A program made the translations under genes and the position numbers. This document shows positions 1-11,800 of a stretch of 64,000 nucleotides of DNA, one piece after another (position 1 is the first letter of the stretch; every line of letters begins with the position of its first letter). The notes beneath the pieces are model-generated. The model made no database searches, had not been told where the DNA came from, and saw only the letters and a list, made by a program, of their open reading frames with translations. This DNA is from Diplocarpon mali (taxonomy: Eukaryota > Ascomycota > Leotiomycetes > Helotiales > Drepanopezizaceae): the NCBI GenBank assembly GCA_024741835.1, contig JAENRP010000163.1:659-64658 (forward strand), given 5' to 3'.

Positions 1-2298
1 AAAAAAAAAACTAAGTTGCTGCCGGCCTCTCCACCTTGGGAGAAACCCGGCCAACCACCACCAAGAACGCCGCGGAGGAGGAGTAACTTTTTCCGCAGCT
101 CAAGGTACGTACTCCTCGGACTCTCTACCGTGTACTCTCCTCGTCCGGAAGCGCGCCAGACATCCGCGCGAGAACTCGGCCTCGGCGCAATCGCCTGTTT
201 CTGCCCCAATCATTGCCGCCTGAGGGGTGGTGCATACCATCATCAATACATCCTCGTCCTGTGCAGCATTTTACTTGTCAGGCGGCGCGATGCCCAGCAG
301 ATTCCCACGGGGACAGAGGACTCGAAATCGGATGCTGTCGTGGGTTCCTCTCATCGAGTCCGCTCATAGAGGTCTTTGCCTACGCCGCTCTACTCCGACT
401 TGCTGCATCCAGGGAGATCTCAATGGATGCGTGCCTGCGAGCATCCGAAGCTACTGTACCCCAACAACTGACGACCTGCACACAGTCCCGAGAGCTCTCC
501 GAAGCTAAACACCCGATCTGTGCGTGTGCCCACTGGTCTCGACCCACGGGGCATCGGAATTCGTGATCCAACATCGAGATGCGGTTGCATGACAACGGAG
601 GCGGGGTCCGCTTCCAGAGGTCCACGCCAGGGACTCGTCGTTCCGGGGCGACAGGAAGTACCGAGGGACATACTGTGGTGTACACCATACCAGTCCGCCG
701 GTCCGATCAGATGAAGTCATCAGCAAACTTGCACGCTCCTCGGCATGTTGGGGCAGAGCAGCGAGGGCTCCCGCGTCCCCCAGATGCCCAGGAGAATCCA
801 AAGCTGGCTTCCTTTGAGCCCAGTGGCTGACTCTCCTGCGGATCACATCCGCCTCTATCGCTCACGACAAGGCTCAGAAGACAGCGAGAGTACTCGCACG
901 TACTCCAGAAGCAGAGCGGCCACCACCACCCCCTGTGCGATCCGAGAGATCGCGCATCGGGATACGAACGGGTACGAGGAGCGGCGCGAGTTGTAGGCGT
1001 TGCAGCATGCATCTGCCTCGGCGTCCGGAAGTCGCAAGGTTTTTGGCCTTTAATCACATCAAGACGCCTCATCTCCTCCCTCGCCCAATCCGCGGGGGGC
1101 GCAATCCTCTGCGACTAGCTGTAAAGGTACAGAAAATCAGCCAATCAATGCAAATCGACCGAAAGTCCAGGGAAGTTGACTAGGGGGAGCGATCGTCGTT
1201 CAGATTTGGCTCTGGGACAATGCCAATCCTTCCCTTTCCGATAGGCAGAGGGACCGGTGCGTCGGCGAGGTTGAATCCCGTAGTGCTAGGTATCCTTTTC
1301 GCCATGGTGATTCTCTGGCCTGCTAGCACGCAAATCCACACCTCTTCCGGCTCGTCGTCTCTCCCAGTTCGACCCCGCCTCCGACCCTCGGTCAGGACTT
1401 CTCTTTCGACAAGCTGTCGGAAACGAGAAACGAGCCATACCAGAGACTCGACCCTTCGGATTGTTCGGAAGTAAAAACGTGGGGTTGTGAGTACAGTAAT
1501 TGATCCGCAGCCAAACTGTGAACCCAACTACCATGTGCATCTCCAATCAGCTCCACGGACACGGTTTCTGGTGAATGATTGCAAATCAGTCGTACATTCT
1601 CCAGCGATGGGCATGTTGATTGTTGACCCCTTCTTTTCTCCTTTAGGCGATTCTCTGTCACGAAGAGATACGTTCCCCTCCCCCAGGTCCCCCCTGGATT
1701 GCGCGAAGTGTACCAGCTGACCACGGTCTCAATTATTCAAGGCTGGGAGATTAGACAGCCGACTCTTTTTCGGCATGTTTTTTTTTTCACTCTCCCGCTC
1801 CCAATCCTCTCGTGGCAGGGTGGAGGAGAACCCGAACCCTTGTTTATGATCCCGCATCTCCGACACACCCCTCCTCCTGATCCTTCAGTCATCTCCTGTG
1901 ACGGTCCCTTGACGGGAGAACGACGGTTCATGACAACGAAGTTAACGAGTCTCCGTGACCGATGTTATTCCCCATCGATGCGTAAGAGAGGAGTTGTCTG
2001 GGCACTATGGTACAGATGGGCTAGCTATATTAAACAGAAAGATATAACAAAAAGGGCCACCTCTCGGCAGACAATCCGCAGGGGGCCGTGGATGGGACTC
2101 TTCGACTCAGGGGCTCGCCCTCATACATTTTGGGGGTTTTATCTCCAACTTTTACCCAAGCACCACGAGTCATGTTCGGCTCTGTACTACTTGTGCTGGG
2201 GATCAACAAACCCCAACCATAAAAAGGCTGCACATACTCTTTGCCACTTACGTAGATTATGCTGCTTTTACTCTAGATATGTGGAATCCATGCTCTTG
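1..2298. other. Gene-poor flank, no supported gene
   Basis: Both strands contain only short overlapping open frames with no recognisable domain and no convincing exon chain. Composition is mixed, with GC-rich stretches in the first 1.2 kb. No tRNA or rRNA signature was seen. A 12-nt palindrome (tggtgtacacca, about 674-685) is present but has no obvious role. Nothing else is called. Confidence 0.5.
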
Positions 2299-3080
2299 CT
2301 AGTATTTTACATGTCTACCTTCTATTGTAACCATAGCCTCCTAACGCTCTTGCATAATCCTCATACGCTCTTTTCCTTGTTTATCTGTAATTGCATCCAA
2401 GCCCTAATTATAGCATCCCGGAGGCGTGGATAAGACTTATGAATATCAGGGTATCTCTCTTGAATGTAGTTCTCTTATCTAATCACCGTCTTAATAGGGT
2501 TTGAATCTAGAGAGTTTGCAGGCCAAATGATAGGACGAATACCTAATCTTTCTATCTCAGCGATTGTTGCTTTTGCTGCGTTATCTTACGTTCCAACCAA
2601 CTTCTATCGAGAGCTGTACTAAGCAAGAAGAGGAACAACATGCTAGCAATACGATTGAGAGGTAATTGCACCCTACTCCCTCTCTCCACAGAGCTCTAGG
2701 CCTCCACCTGACGTTCCTTCTACCCCCCTTGGAAATATCCAACCTATCTTCTGCATCTTTAGCTCGGGGCCATCCTTATCAAGATATCCCTTCAGCCGTC
2801 GAGTAACCTTTACTTTCCTCTGCGTCCCTGGATCGAGCCACGTCTCGTCGGTCTATAGTATGCATCTCTGTGAATCCTGTATCCAATGCCAGTGCTCAAG
2901 AGCCTATATTCGTCGTGCCTTTTATCCATCGGTGAAAGAAGAGGTTTCCAGAGAGCACTTTCTCGTGTAGAGCCTTGGGAATCTGAACGCTGTTCTAATA
3001 GTCGAAATCGAGCAATTCCAACTTGGCTTACGCAGGGTATCATCCCATGGACAACGGCGATTCTGCTTTGCAGCAAACAC
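2299..3080 (-). pseudogene. Degenerate Tc1/mariner-like transposase (DDE_3 type), RIP-like decay
   Basis: Read on the minus strand, the stretch keeps the order of a fungal Tc1-like DDE transposase. TDETW (first catalytic Asp) lies near 2845. A DNAA motif (second Asp) lies near 2580, followed by TIAEIERLGIRPIIWP near 2570-2520. DSNPIKTV near 2500 stands where DLNPIETV is usual, and YIQERYPD lies near 2455. Many in-frame stops interrupt it (for example near 2478 and 2654), and a shift of frame is needed before the C-terminal end near 2299. The catalytic Glu reads Lys and several Trp, Gln and Arg positions read stop, all explainable by G-to-A or C-to-T changes as left by RIP. The N-terminal DNA-binding part upstream of about 2900 is not clear and no terminal inverted repeats were found. 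It cannot encode an active enzyme. Confidence 0.8.
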
Positions 3081-5596
3081 CTATCCGGTCAAGGGTTTTT
3101 GCGCTCTCGGGCTAGGAAGCGGACGGCGGCCAGATTTGTTCTTCCAAGGGGTGACCCGATATATAATTGCGTATCAAGCCTAGCCTAGCGTGAGGTCGGA
3201 TCAAAGGGCGACATCGTCTTGGTACCACCTAGCGGAAAGGAATAAGGTTGGAACTTGAAGGCGATGATCTCACGTGCAGTTTCGTAAAGGTGTCTTGGGC
3301 GTAAGTACTTTCTATTCATACTTCCACTTGAAAGTGGAGAAATCAAGTGGCCATTAAGATATATTGACTAATGATAACCGCGCTCGGAGCAAAGGGGTAA
3401 AGCAGCATGCGAGGCTCATTTATCGATCAGAGGAGAGCGTGCTTGCATTAATCTCCCCCGAATCCTCGAGAATCACCTCCACTTGCAGGATAGGGGGTTA
3501 TTTATCCCGACCATGAGTATACTTCGTACTAAGGGTAAATAATGTTAGTTTCTCGTCTGTGCGTAGACCTGTGAATGCTAGATACTTGGCAATGCTGCTT
3601 TATATGATTCCCTTGGTATTATCTTTGGGATAGGTATACTAGAAGTTAGCTCTATACTGAATCTCTTAATCTTTAAATACTTTAAGCAGCGAATTAACAT
3701 TCATTTATCATTAGATATATCCCTTGTATAGGTACCTTGTAAACCGAACCCTTTCGAGTCACCGCGTAGTGCGCACAGACGAGAAACTAACATTATTTTC
3801 AACACATACCAAGTACACCGTATTACGATTATGCAACCGGTCCTGGACGAAGTAATTCACCTTGATTGGACTGGCCTTGAATCGACTCACCTCGGACCTC
3901 TTTACCCGGGAACGAGAAGAGGAGGAGGGGGAGGGAGCAGGGCAGGAAAAACTTGTCCCGGGAGGTGAGTTCGTGCGTAAGTCTCGGGATGTATCGCAGG
4001 AAAGCTCCATACCAGAACACAGCCGCGGGGACATGGGAGGCGGAGCCGTCAAGGAGGCGATGGAAACGAGGTTTTAGTTGCACCTGGAGGCCTCCGTCGC
4101 CCGCCCTCGTCAGCGCGCCTGGGACGCTGGCATGCAAAATCAACAATCAGGAACTCGGCCCAGAGCTCTTTTTTTTCCCTGCGACCCAGGACGAGGTCCA
4201 GTGCGCAGCCGCCGCAGGAGCCTCTGCACACCCGCGTCATCCGCGCGGCTTTCGCCTCGGCGCATCTGCCTCGAGTGCTGCGACGTGCGAGTGGGAGAGA
4301 CCGACAGATGTTTCGTGACCGCGAATGGCGTCCTGCCGCGGCACCGGCAACCAAGGTGGTCTGGTCTGGGATGGGAGGGCGAGTCCCGCGCACGATCGGA
4401 GGATCTCTTGCGTGCGGTGCTTCTTGCTGGGCGGCGCGGCGGTGCGAGGGCGCGTTATCAACCTGGAAGTCAATCCTGCTGCGGGCCGACTGCCTCGTGG
4501 ATACTGTTCCGATACTGTTCCTGCGCCGTTTGCTGCTGCGGACAGAAAATGCGCGTTGCATCTCGCCTGGACGAGAGCTTCTTCTGTTGCGGCTGCTTGC
4601 CATCTCTGCCTGGTGCGTGCCTGGGCTGCACCAGGACTTCACTCCTCGGATACGGCCTCACACAAAGCAGTCTCGGTCATGGTCTGTCTCAGGCCACGGC
4701 TGCACCGACGTTCGTTGATCCCTCTCCCCGACTGAGAGCTGATGCCAGCGACCTGCGACTGTCGACATCGCCTCCTGCTTCTCGTCTCCGCCCTCTCCGG
4801 ACCACGACACCACAGCGGAATCCCTACCCCCCGGCGATCCTCTGTCGATGCCCGCATCTCCACCGACGCCCTCGAGGCCTTATAACAGTCTTCCCCCGGT
4901 CAAGACCCTATACCCATCGTCCGAACCCCCCCAGGAATCCTCGCTTCTCCACCGCGAACAAACATCTATCCCGGCCCAGCACAGTCCGGCCCAGCCTCCC
5001 AAGCAACCCCGGAAAAGAAGGGGGCTTAGGATACTCAGGTCTACGTCAGAGAGCACAATTACCTGGCTGTCCTCGGTTCAGGCCGATCGCCGTCCGCCGG
5101 ATACTACAACACCGTGCTCTTGACACTCAGCCGACGGCGGTGACTTCACCAGCTCGGTCAGATATCACTACCGGGGTCCGGCGAGCTAGGCGAGACGCTG
5201 GGTACATTGAGAGGTATGGAGAATCAATTTCTAGCTTGGGTCGTAGTTGGGCCTCTCGGTTGCAGGACGTTTGAAGGGGGCTGCTACGACAGTGAGCTGG
5301 TCTGACTTGTTGGCAACGTAAACATTCACTCGCAATTCGCCCCCTCCCAGAACTCGTATTCGCGCCGAGCGAACGGTAGCCCGGGTTCTCGATACCAGAA
5401 CTCGACACTAAGCACGTCTCCATGTAATTGTGGTTGGATCTGGAAGATGAGAGGCGCTCGGAAACCTCTCCAAGAGCAAGACTCGTCCGGATCCCGAGCA
5501 TCGACGGAACCGCGAGTGTGCTCTATCCCCTCTGATGCACTTGGACGTGCTCTGAGATTCAGTTCCGTGCTTTTTCGCCTCGGCGAGCATGGCTTC
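3081..5596. other. AT-rich then GC-rich non-coding stretch
   Basis: 3081-3780 is AT-rich and may be the rest of the decayed transposon or other repeat remnants. 3900-5596 is GC- and CT-rich with overlapping open frames on both strands. None shows a domain or a believable splice pattern, and a 398-codon frame at 4078-5274 has arginine/proline-rich composition typical of a chance frame. Nothing is called as a gene. Confidence 0.4.
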
Positions 5597-7019
5597 TCAA
5601 GGACCGTCCCATACCCTCGAGACAGCTGTCGCCGGCTCCCGGCCCAGCCCCCTCAGTTTCGCCAACTGGAAGAGCTGCAGCGCGGTCCCAGTCAGGTGGA
5701 GCGGATATCTCAACTTGTGCGCCTCTTCCACCGCCTCTGTCTGCAGAACACGGGTCAGTGGGGACGGTCCTCCACTCCGCGCTCACCGACTTACCAGCTG
5801 GACGACTACATCCTCCACACTCAAGCCCTCCCTCCATTCCCCACCCAGATACTGCGACGCCCCCTCGACAAACATGACGCTGCTCCCAGCCGCTGTCGAG
5901 ATGATCCCAAACAGCAACCTGGCATCCAACCCGACCTTTGCGCCGAGGAGCATGGCTTCGGCTGCAGCGGCTAGGTGCACGCCTGCCATGATGTTCTCCA
6001 CGAGAAGCAGTCTTGGGTCGCTGGCTGCGAGTGTCGCCCGTGAGGACGCGAGCCTCCGGACTGCGCTTGGGTCGTGAGGGATGTAGACACCGACGAGGGA
6101 GGCGTCATCGAGCAGCCCAAGACCGGCGCTGACTCCCAAGGCCAGGACTTGTTCTGCCGCCGAGGAGAGGAAGAGAGGGAGGTTCGCTGAACGCCCGCCT
6201 GCGGTGACGATGCCCTACTCCCTATCAACATCTTGTCCGCGGACCACACCCAAGGCGAGGAGAGGAACCTACGACATCCTTCACGATGATGTTCAGAGCC
6301 GAATGCACCGTCTCATCCTCGGCAAGCATGTGCGGCGTACGGTTCTCGAACATCCAACTACTCCCCCTCCCCCGTCTCAACACATCAAGAGCCGCTTGCG
6401 TGTTCAACCCCAGCGCCGTCGCAAAGCCCATAGCCTCACTGGCCATGGTAACATGGATACCCGCCAGTACCTGATGAACCATCTTGACGTTCGTGCCCGC
6501 TCCCAGGCCTCCGGGGATGATGTGCAGGTTCTCGCCCGCCATCGCACGAAGCACCGGGCTCGCGGCCGTCAGCGCGGATTCGGGGCCCGAGGCAAGGATG
6601 GTCAAGGTGCCAGCTGCGGCGCGCAGCGTGCCGCCAGAGACAGGCGCATCGACCAGCTCAATATCACCCCGGCCGTGTCTCTCATCCAGCAGTTTCCGGA
6701 CACGAGGCACGTGTTCGGGGGGCCCGGTGGCGGAGAGGATCACAGTCGCCCCTCTCCCTATGCGGTGGATCGCGCCATTGTCCTCGTCGAACAGGGCGGT
6801 GAGGATCTGGGCTGCGGTTGCGACCATGAAGACGATGTGTTCGGCGTCCACCACAGTCTCCCTGGGCGAGGACGTGGCTCTGCCGCCGGCAGCGATGAAT
6901 CTGTCCAGCGTGGCCTGGGAGACGTCGTAGCCGGTTACTGTGAAGTCTCTCTCGAGGAGATTTGTGGCCATCCCGAAGCCCATGGCGCCGAGGCCGAGGA
7001 ACGCTACTTTCCCGGGCAT
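5597..7019 (-). CDS. 6-phosphogluconate/3-hydroxyisobutyrate dehydrogenase-like oxidoreductase
   Basis: I assign three exons: 7019-6269, 6198-5795 and 5740-5597, giving 432 residues. The start ATG precedes a typical Rossmann motif, GLGAMGFG (residues about 8-15). The substrate motif DAPVSGGT lies near residue 118, and a first C-terminal helical domain carries the expected catalytic Lys in TNVKMVHQ. A second copy of the C-terminal domain follows (ENIMAGVHLAAAAEAM, then SSVMFVEG), in which the Lys position is not kept. The order is therefore NAD_binding_2, NAD_binding_11, NAD_binding_11. The family oxidises beta-hydroxyacids with NAD(P)+; the substrate here is unknown. The second intron ends in tgttctgcag, and the last exon reads through to AVSRVWDGP and a stop. 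In plants and some fungi related tandem domains head a larger fusion with a kinase and aldolase, but here the protein ends after the second domain. Likely cytosolic, since no targeting signal was seen. Confidence 0.82.
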
Positions 7020-8810
7020 CCTGGTTTTTATTAGCCGGTGGGTTGCGGTACTCTTTTCTGTGTATGTGAGAGGGGGCTCTGAGGCGATGGTGATGGTCAG
7101 AGGGCCGTATCCAGCGAGAGAAAGACTCTGTCCGGTTCCAACGCTCGGAAAAAGGGTGGGAACAATTGTTGAGAAAAGATACGAGGTAGCAGTGTCCTTG
7201 GGGTCGGACCCCCATAGGAATCATCCCGAGAGATCAAAGATGGGAGCTCTCCACTCCTGCATGACGAGAGGTGGCGGCTCAGAGACCGTGAGGGTGGGGT
7301 GCAGGATGGAGCCCCGAGTTGCCAGGCGAGCGAGTGAGGACGCGAGATGTCCTCGAGTCTCCTGGGGGCCAGACGGGACGTGTCTGCGAATTCTAGAACC
7401 GCTGGAAGCCCTGGCACACATCCCTAGTCGCCACCGCCCGAGATCGCCAGGATCCTAACCCTCTGGGATGGCTGCGAGAAGATGTTGCGTGTCTCGATAG
7501 GACCCTATCCACACGCCGCGTCGCTTAAAAAAAGGGGGCGTCAAAACACGAGGTCTGGTACTCAAAACACCTCACGTCCCCGGAACCTCTACCCCTCATC
7601 AACACCGCCGCCAGAGCTTCCCGGCGACGACTGTTCCGCCTCTGGACATCTGCGATGCGTCTACATGGAGGGACGCCGAGGTATCCACCCAGGGCCTTGC
7701 GAAGGCAGGGAAGGGGTGGGGGGCGCATGGCAGGACATGCGTTCTGAGGCAACGGGCTGCCTCGCGTATCGAGCTCAGGAGGAGTATACCGGAAAGACGG
7801 CGGAGGCCCTGTAAAGGACAGCATGGTCCTACACTCCATGGCAATGTAGCGATGTAGCGATGTGCATCCCTAGCAAGACCCTTGAAGGCGTATGCGTCTA
7901 CGATCTCTCTCGGCCTGTGAACAGACTTACTGGCCCCAGGATTCTACGGGCCAGCCTGAAGAGACTGACAGGCCACGACACGGCTCAGTTACTTTGGACG
8001 ACCGGATATCGAGTCTACCTGAGCCTTGGCATATAGAACCACAAAACTCTCCACATCCTCACCACCCTAGCATGAAAAAGAAGCATCGTCTGTATCTCCG
8101 TGTACTGTGTCGGCTCTCTATTATCGGGATATCTAAACTACGATTCTCGCAGCACATCATCGTTCCACTCCATACAAAAGATCGTCCCCATGTCCACCCA
8201 CCTGCACGCTGGCAGAAGGAGGAAGCCGCCCCAAGTCAAGCCCACCGGCCCAGTAGCCCATCCACCACGTAAAATCTGATCAAAAGAACTCTAGAGAACG
8301 CTATGCTATGCTATGCGACGTAGCAAGCTCGCTTGAATTAGGTCTTGCTTGTACCCGTTCTGGCCGAGCATTTATTCCACATCACCGCGCCCAACCTGAC
8401 CATGCATCACGAAAACGCCCCTGAACGCGCAAAGGAGAATTGAAAAGCGAAATAGGGCTTGGAAAAAGGCTTGAAGCCACGCGCCAAAGAGGTTAAGAGA
8501 AAGAGTTATATCCGATCCGATCGGTGAGAGATATCCATCCATACCACCAGCCGAGGGCCGACTCGTCATCGTGGAGAAGAGCAGATCGGAGCCGTAAAGT
8601 CATACATATTCTACATGTCATCTCCGGCCGAGGTTTGCCCCTCAAAAAGAAGGCCGTAGCCCCCGTCCGGAAGGTGCAACGCCATGTCGCAATGCCAATC
8701 AAAAGATTGAGAAAATAGATTTGCATCCTCCCAACCGAGCCCAAACGCCGAGAAATGCCCTGCGTACAAGCAGAGGGTGTGAAAGCCGGAAAGAAGAATG
8801 GACAGGCTTT
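7020..8810. other. Intergenic, no supported gene
   Basis: This stretch separates the divergent 5' end of the dehydrogenase gene from the 3' end of the hybrid kinase gene. Short frames on both strands lack domains. Short direct repeats such as gcgatgtagcgatgt (near 7850) are present. The promoter of the dehydrogenase must lie near 7020-7500, but no motif is clear. Confidence 0.45.
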
Positions 8811-11800
8811 CTAAAGACTCCCCACGATTCTGCTGGCTGCTGTGGGATCAATAGGGTCGAGGAGGTCGCCTATGACCGTGCTGAGAACCTTGAAATCGAC
8901 AGGTTTGGTGATGTAGTTGCTGAATCCTGCTTCGACGCACTTGTCCAGGACATCGGCCATGACATTTGCCGAAAGAGCAATGATCGGCATGCGTGGAAAT
9001 GATTCTTGCTGCTCCCACTCCCTAATCTCGCGACATGCTTGATAGCCATCTTTGTTGGGCATATGAAGATCGCACTGCACCAAGCGTTAGTTGTGTGTGT
9101 GTGAGTGAGGGTCAGGCTATTCGACTTGCCAGAATCAGGGAGTAGAAGTTATGAGGCTTGCTAAGAACCTTGTCGGTACATTCCACTCCATCGATTGCCA
9201 ATTCTACCTTGATTCCAATCTTGTCCAGGTACTTTGTGAGGACTTTCTGATTTGTTGCGTTGTCTTCGACCAACAACACAAGAAGCCCTTTGTCACCCAC
9301 CCTTTCCCTGACATCGGCGTAGTTCTGTCTGGTGCTTGCTACCTGCTGCTGTGATTTGTAGCGGTTTCGATCAGTACTAAGGTCTCTCTCCTTGTCAGGG
9401 TCGAAAACCACGGCAAATCTTGATGGCTTGACGGGTTTGTATATGAAAGTGACGCGGTTATCTTTAGCCAACTGCTCATAGTCGTATCCCGCAGCGACCT
9501 TCATCACTTCTTGTCTTTGTACAGGATCAGAAAGAACAACAATCTGATGAGAAGGCAGATCAGCACACACTCCTCCATGGCATGTGACAGGCTACAAGAG
9601 CTGGTCCTAGACTACGAGATTAAGAGGCACGTACCGAAGTTTGAGGCATACAAGTTGATGCCATGATTTGGTCGATCAACGCTACGATATCTTCACTATG
9701 GCTCAAGTTCAAGACAATATGAGTGAAGATGACAGGGTCTTCTCCACCAATCATGGCACGAGCTGCTTCCACGCTTGCTAAGCTAGTGATTTGATGTGGT
9801 ATATCTTTGGGCAGGGTCATCTCAATATGTTGAGTCGTAGCTTCTCTGCTATGTTCTTGTGGGCAGATGAGAAGTATTGAATACATCGGTGGGCGGAGTT
9901 GTTGGAAGTTCATACTCGGTTTACTTGGTAGCGTATCACCGGGTGTACCCGACGGCACAACTGGCGTTGGTGTGACACCTTGTGATGTCGATTCCGAACC
10001 TGCAGGCGAGACACGTTCAGGAAGTTCCAATTTCATGTTCGAAGGATCCGTCGCGATTGCGCGAGCTGCTTCTCCAAAATATGCCAAGGCCTGAGGTACC
10101 GAGGAGCTTGAAGTTCGCTGAGTTGTTTGTGATGGCAGCGAGTGGATGGACGGATCTGAACTGGCCGAAGATCCAATTATTTGGGAGCCGGTGCTAGAAG
10201 ACTCGGTTCGTGGACTGTGCAGAGAATCAGCGCGCATTTCACGAGCGACAGTCCACGTATGCGGTGGTGAACAAGGACTATCGGGCCCGACTCTGACGTA
10301 CCTATCTGCGGGCGCAGAACCGAAAAGCTTACTAGCCAGACTAGGATTGCCACCTGCGTGCTTGATGGCGCGAGCCGCGGACTCATAAGAGATCGATGAT
10401 CGAAGGGAGGTCCTCGCCGAAGGGCCTGCGCTCGATGCAGGCGTTGGCGGAGCGTTGGGATGATCCTCCGTCGTAGGCAGTTGAAACTTCACTGTGAACG
10501 TGAATGTAGCACCTTTGCCCGGGACAGCAGTACCTTCCATCTTGCCACCGTGAAGTTCGACGAGCTGTCTGGATATAACAAGGCCTAGCCCGGTGCCACC
10601 CTGAGTTCGCGTGCTGCTGGCATCAATCTGGCTGAACGGCTTGAATATCTTTTCTGCCTCGTCTTGTGTGAAGCCACGGCCAGTATCGATGATTGAAAAC
10701 TCGAGAACGACCTCGTTCTCCCCAACATCATCCGGCGTCTCCTTCAGCACCTTGCAGCGACTGAAAACCTCCCCAGAATCCGTGAACTTGATGGCATTGC
10801 CGATGACATTAAGCAAGACCTGTCGGATTCTGAAACGATCGCCCTTCACCATATCAGGAACATCGCCATCAACGACATAATTGACTTCTAAATGCTTGGT
10901 CATGGCGATGGTGGAAACCATCTCATTGACTTCTTCTACCAGAGAGCGAGTATGGAACCAGTTGTAAGAAAGCTTCATCATCCCGGCATCCGCCTTGGCA
11001 AGATCCAGGATGTCGTTGATAATGTTAAGCAGGCCATCGGCACTCGAGGCGATGGTGTTGCAGAAGTCTATCTGATCATCGTCGAGCCGACTATCCTGTA
11101 AGAAAGTGATCATCCCAGAGATTCCGATCAGGGGCGTGCGAATCTCATGGGACATGTTACTCAGGAACTTGCTCTTCGAATCCATGGCTTCCTTGAGCTT
11201 CATCTCAAGTAACTTGTGATCGTTAATGTCTGCACAAGCCCCGAACCAGGAGCCATCGCCACTCCCGAGATTGATGATATTATCGACTTCGACGCAGCGA
11301 ACGAGATGCCATCGATACTCTCCAGACTTGGACTGGAGACGGATTTCCGTACTGTACGAAGTCCTGCCATTGCCGTCGATCTCTCCTTTGATCACACCAG
11401 CCTTCATCAGCCTGGACAGGTCGCCACTGGGGAACTCGTAAACAGAGTCACTGCTAGAGCTGTTGCTCCCGGAGAGGACCGGGTGGACTCCTTTGATCGT
11501 CCGTTCTGTTGGCGCGTCCGAGACAGCCGATCCTCTAGATTTGCCTCCGGAAGAGGCTTGCGAAGGGTTCCGGCTTGGTTCTGCTGGCTTTCTAGAGGTA
11601 CTTCCTAGGGGTGTAGGAGGAAAATTGGTTGAAAAGTGGCACTTGGCCACATCCTCGGGATGCACAAAGTCCATAAAACCAAGTCCAAGCGCGTCATCGT
11701 ACGCCTGACCAGTATACGAGAGCCATTGCTGGTTTGCAAAGGTTACACCTTCTTCTTCCGTTGCCGAGAAGATGATCTGTGGGATGAGATTGGCAAGTTG

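Noticed and set aside
1699..2433. 244-codon plus-strand open frame
   Set aside because: Its right part lies over the decayed transposase on the other strand, and its composition is that of AT-rich non-coding DNA. No domain and no start context.
4078..5274. 398-codon plus-strand open frame
   Set aside because: Arg/Pro/Ser-rich with no domain, overlapped by similar-length frames on both strands in GC-rich DNA. A part at 4848-5123 has a fairly natural composition (MPASPPTPSRPYNSLPPVKT), but nothing joins it into a gene.
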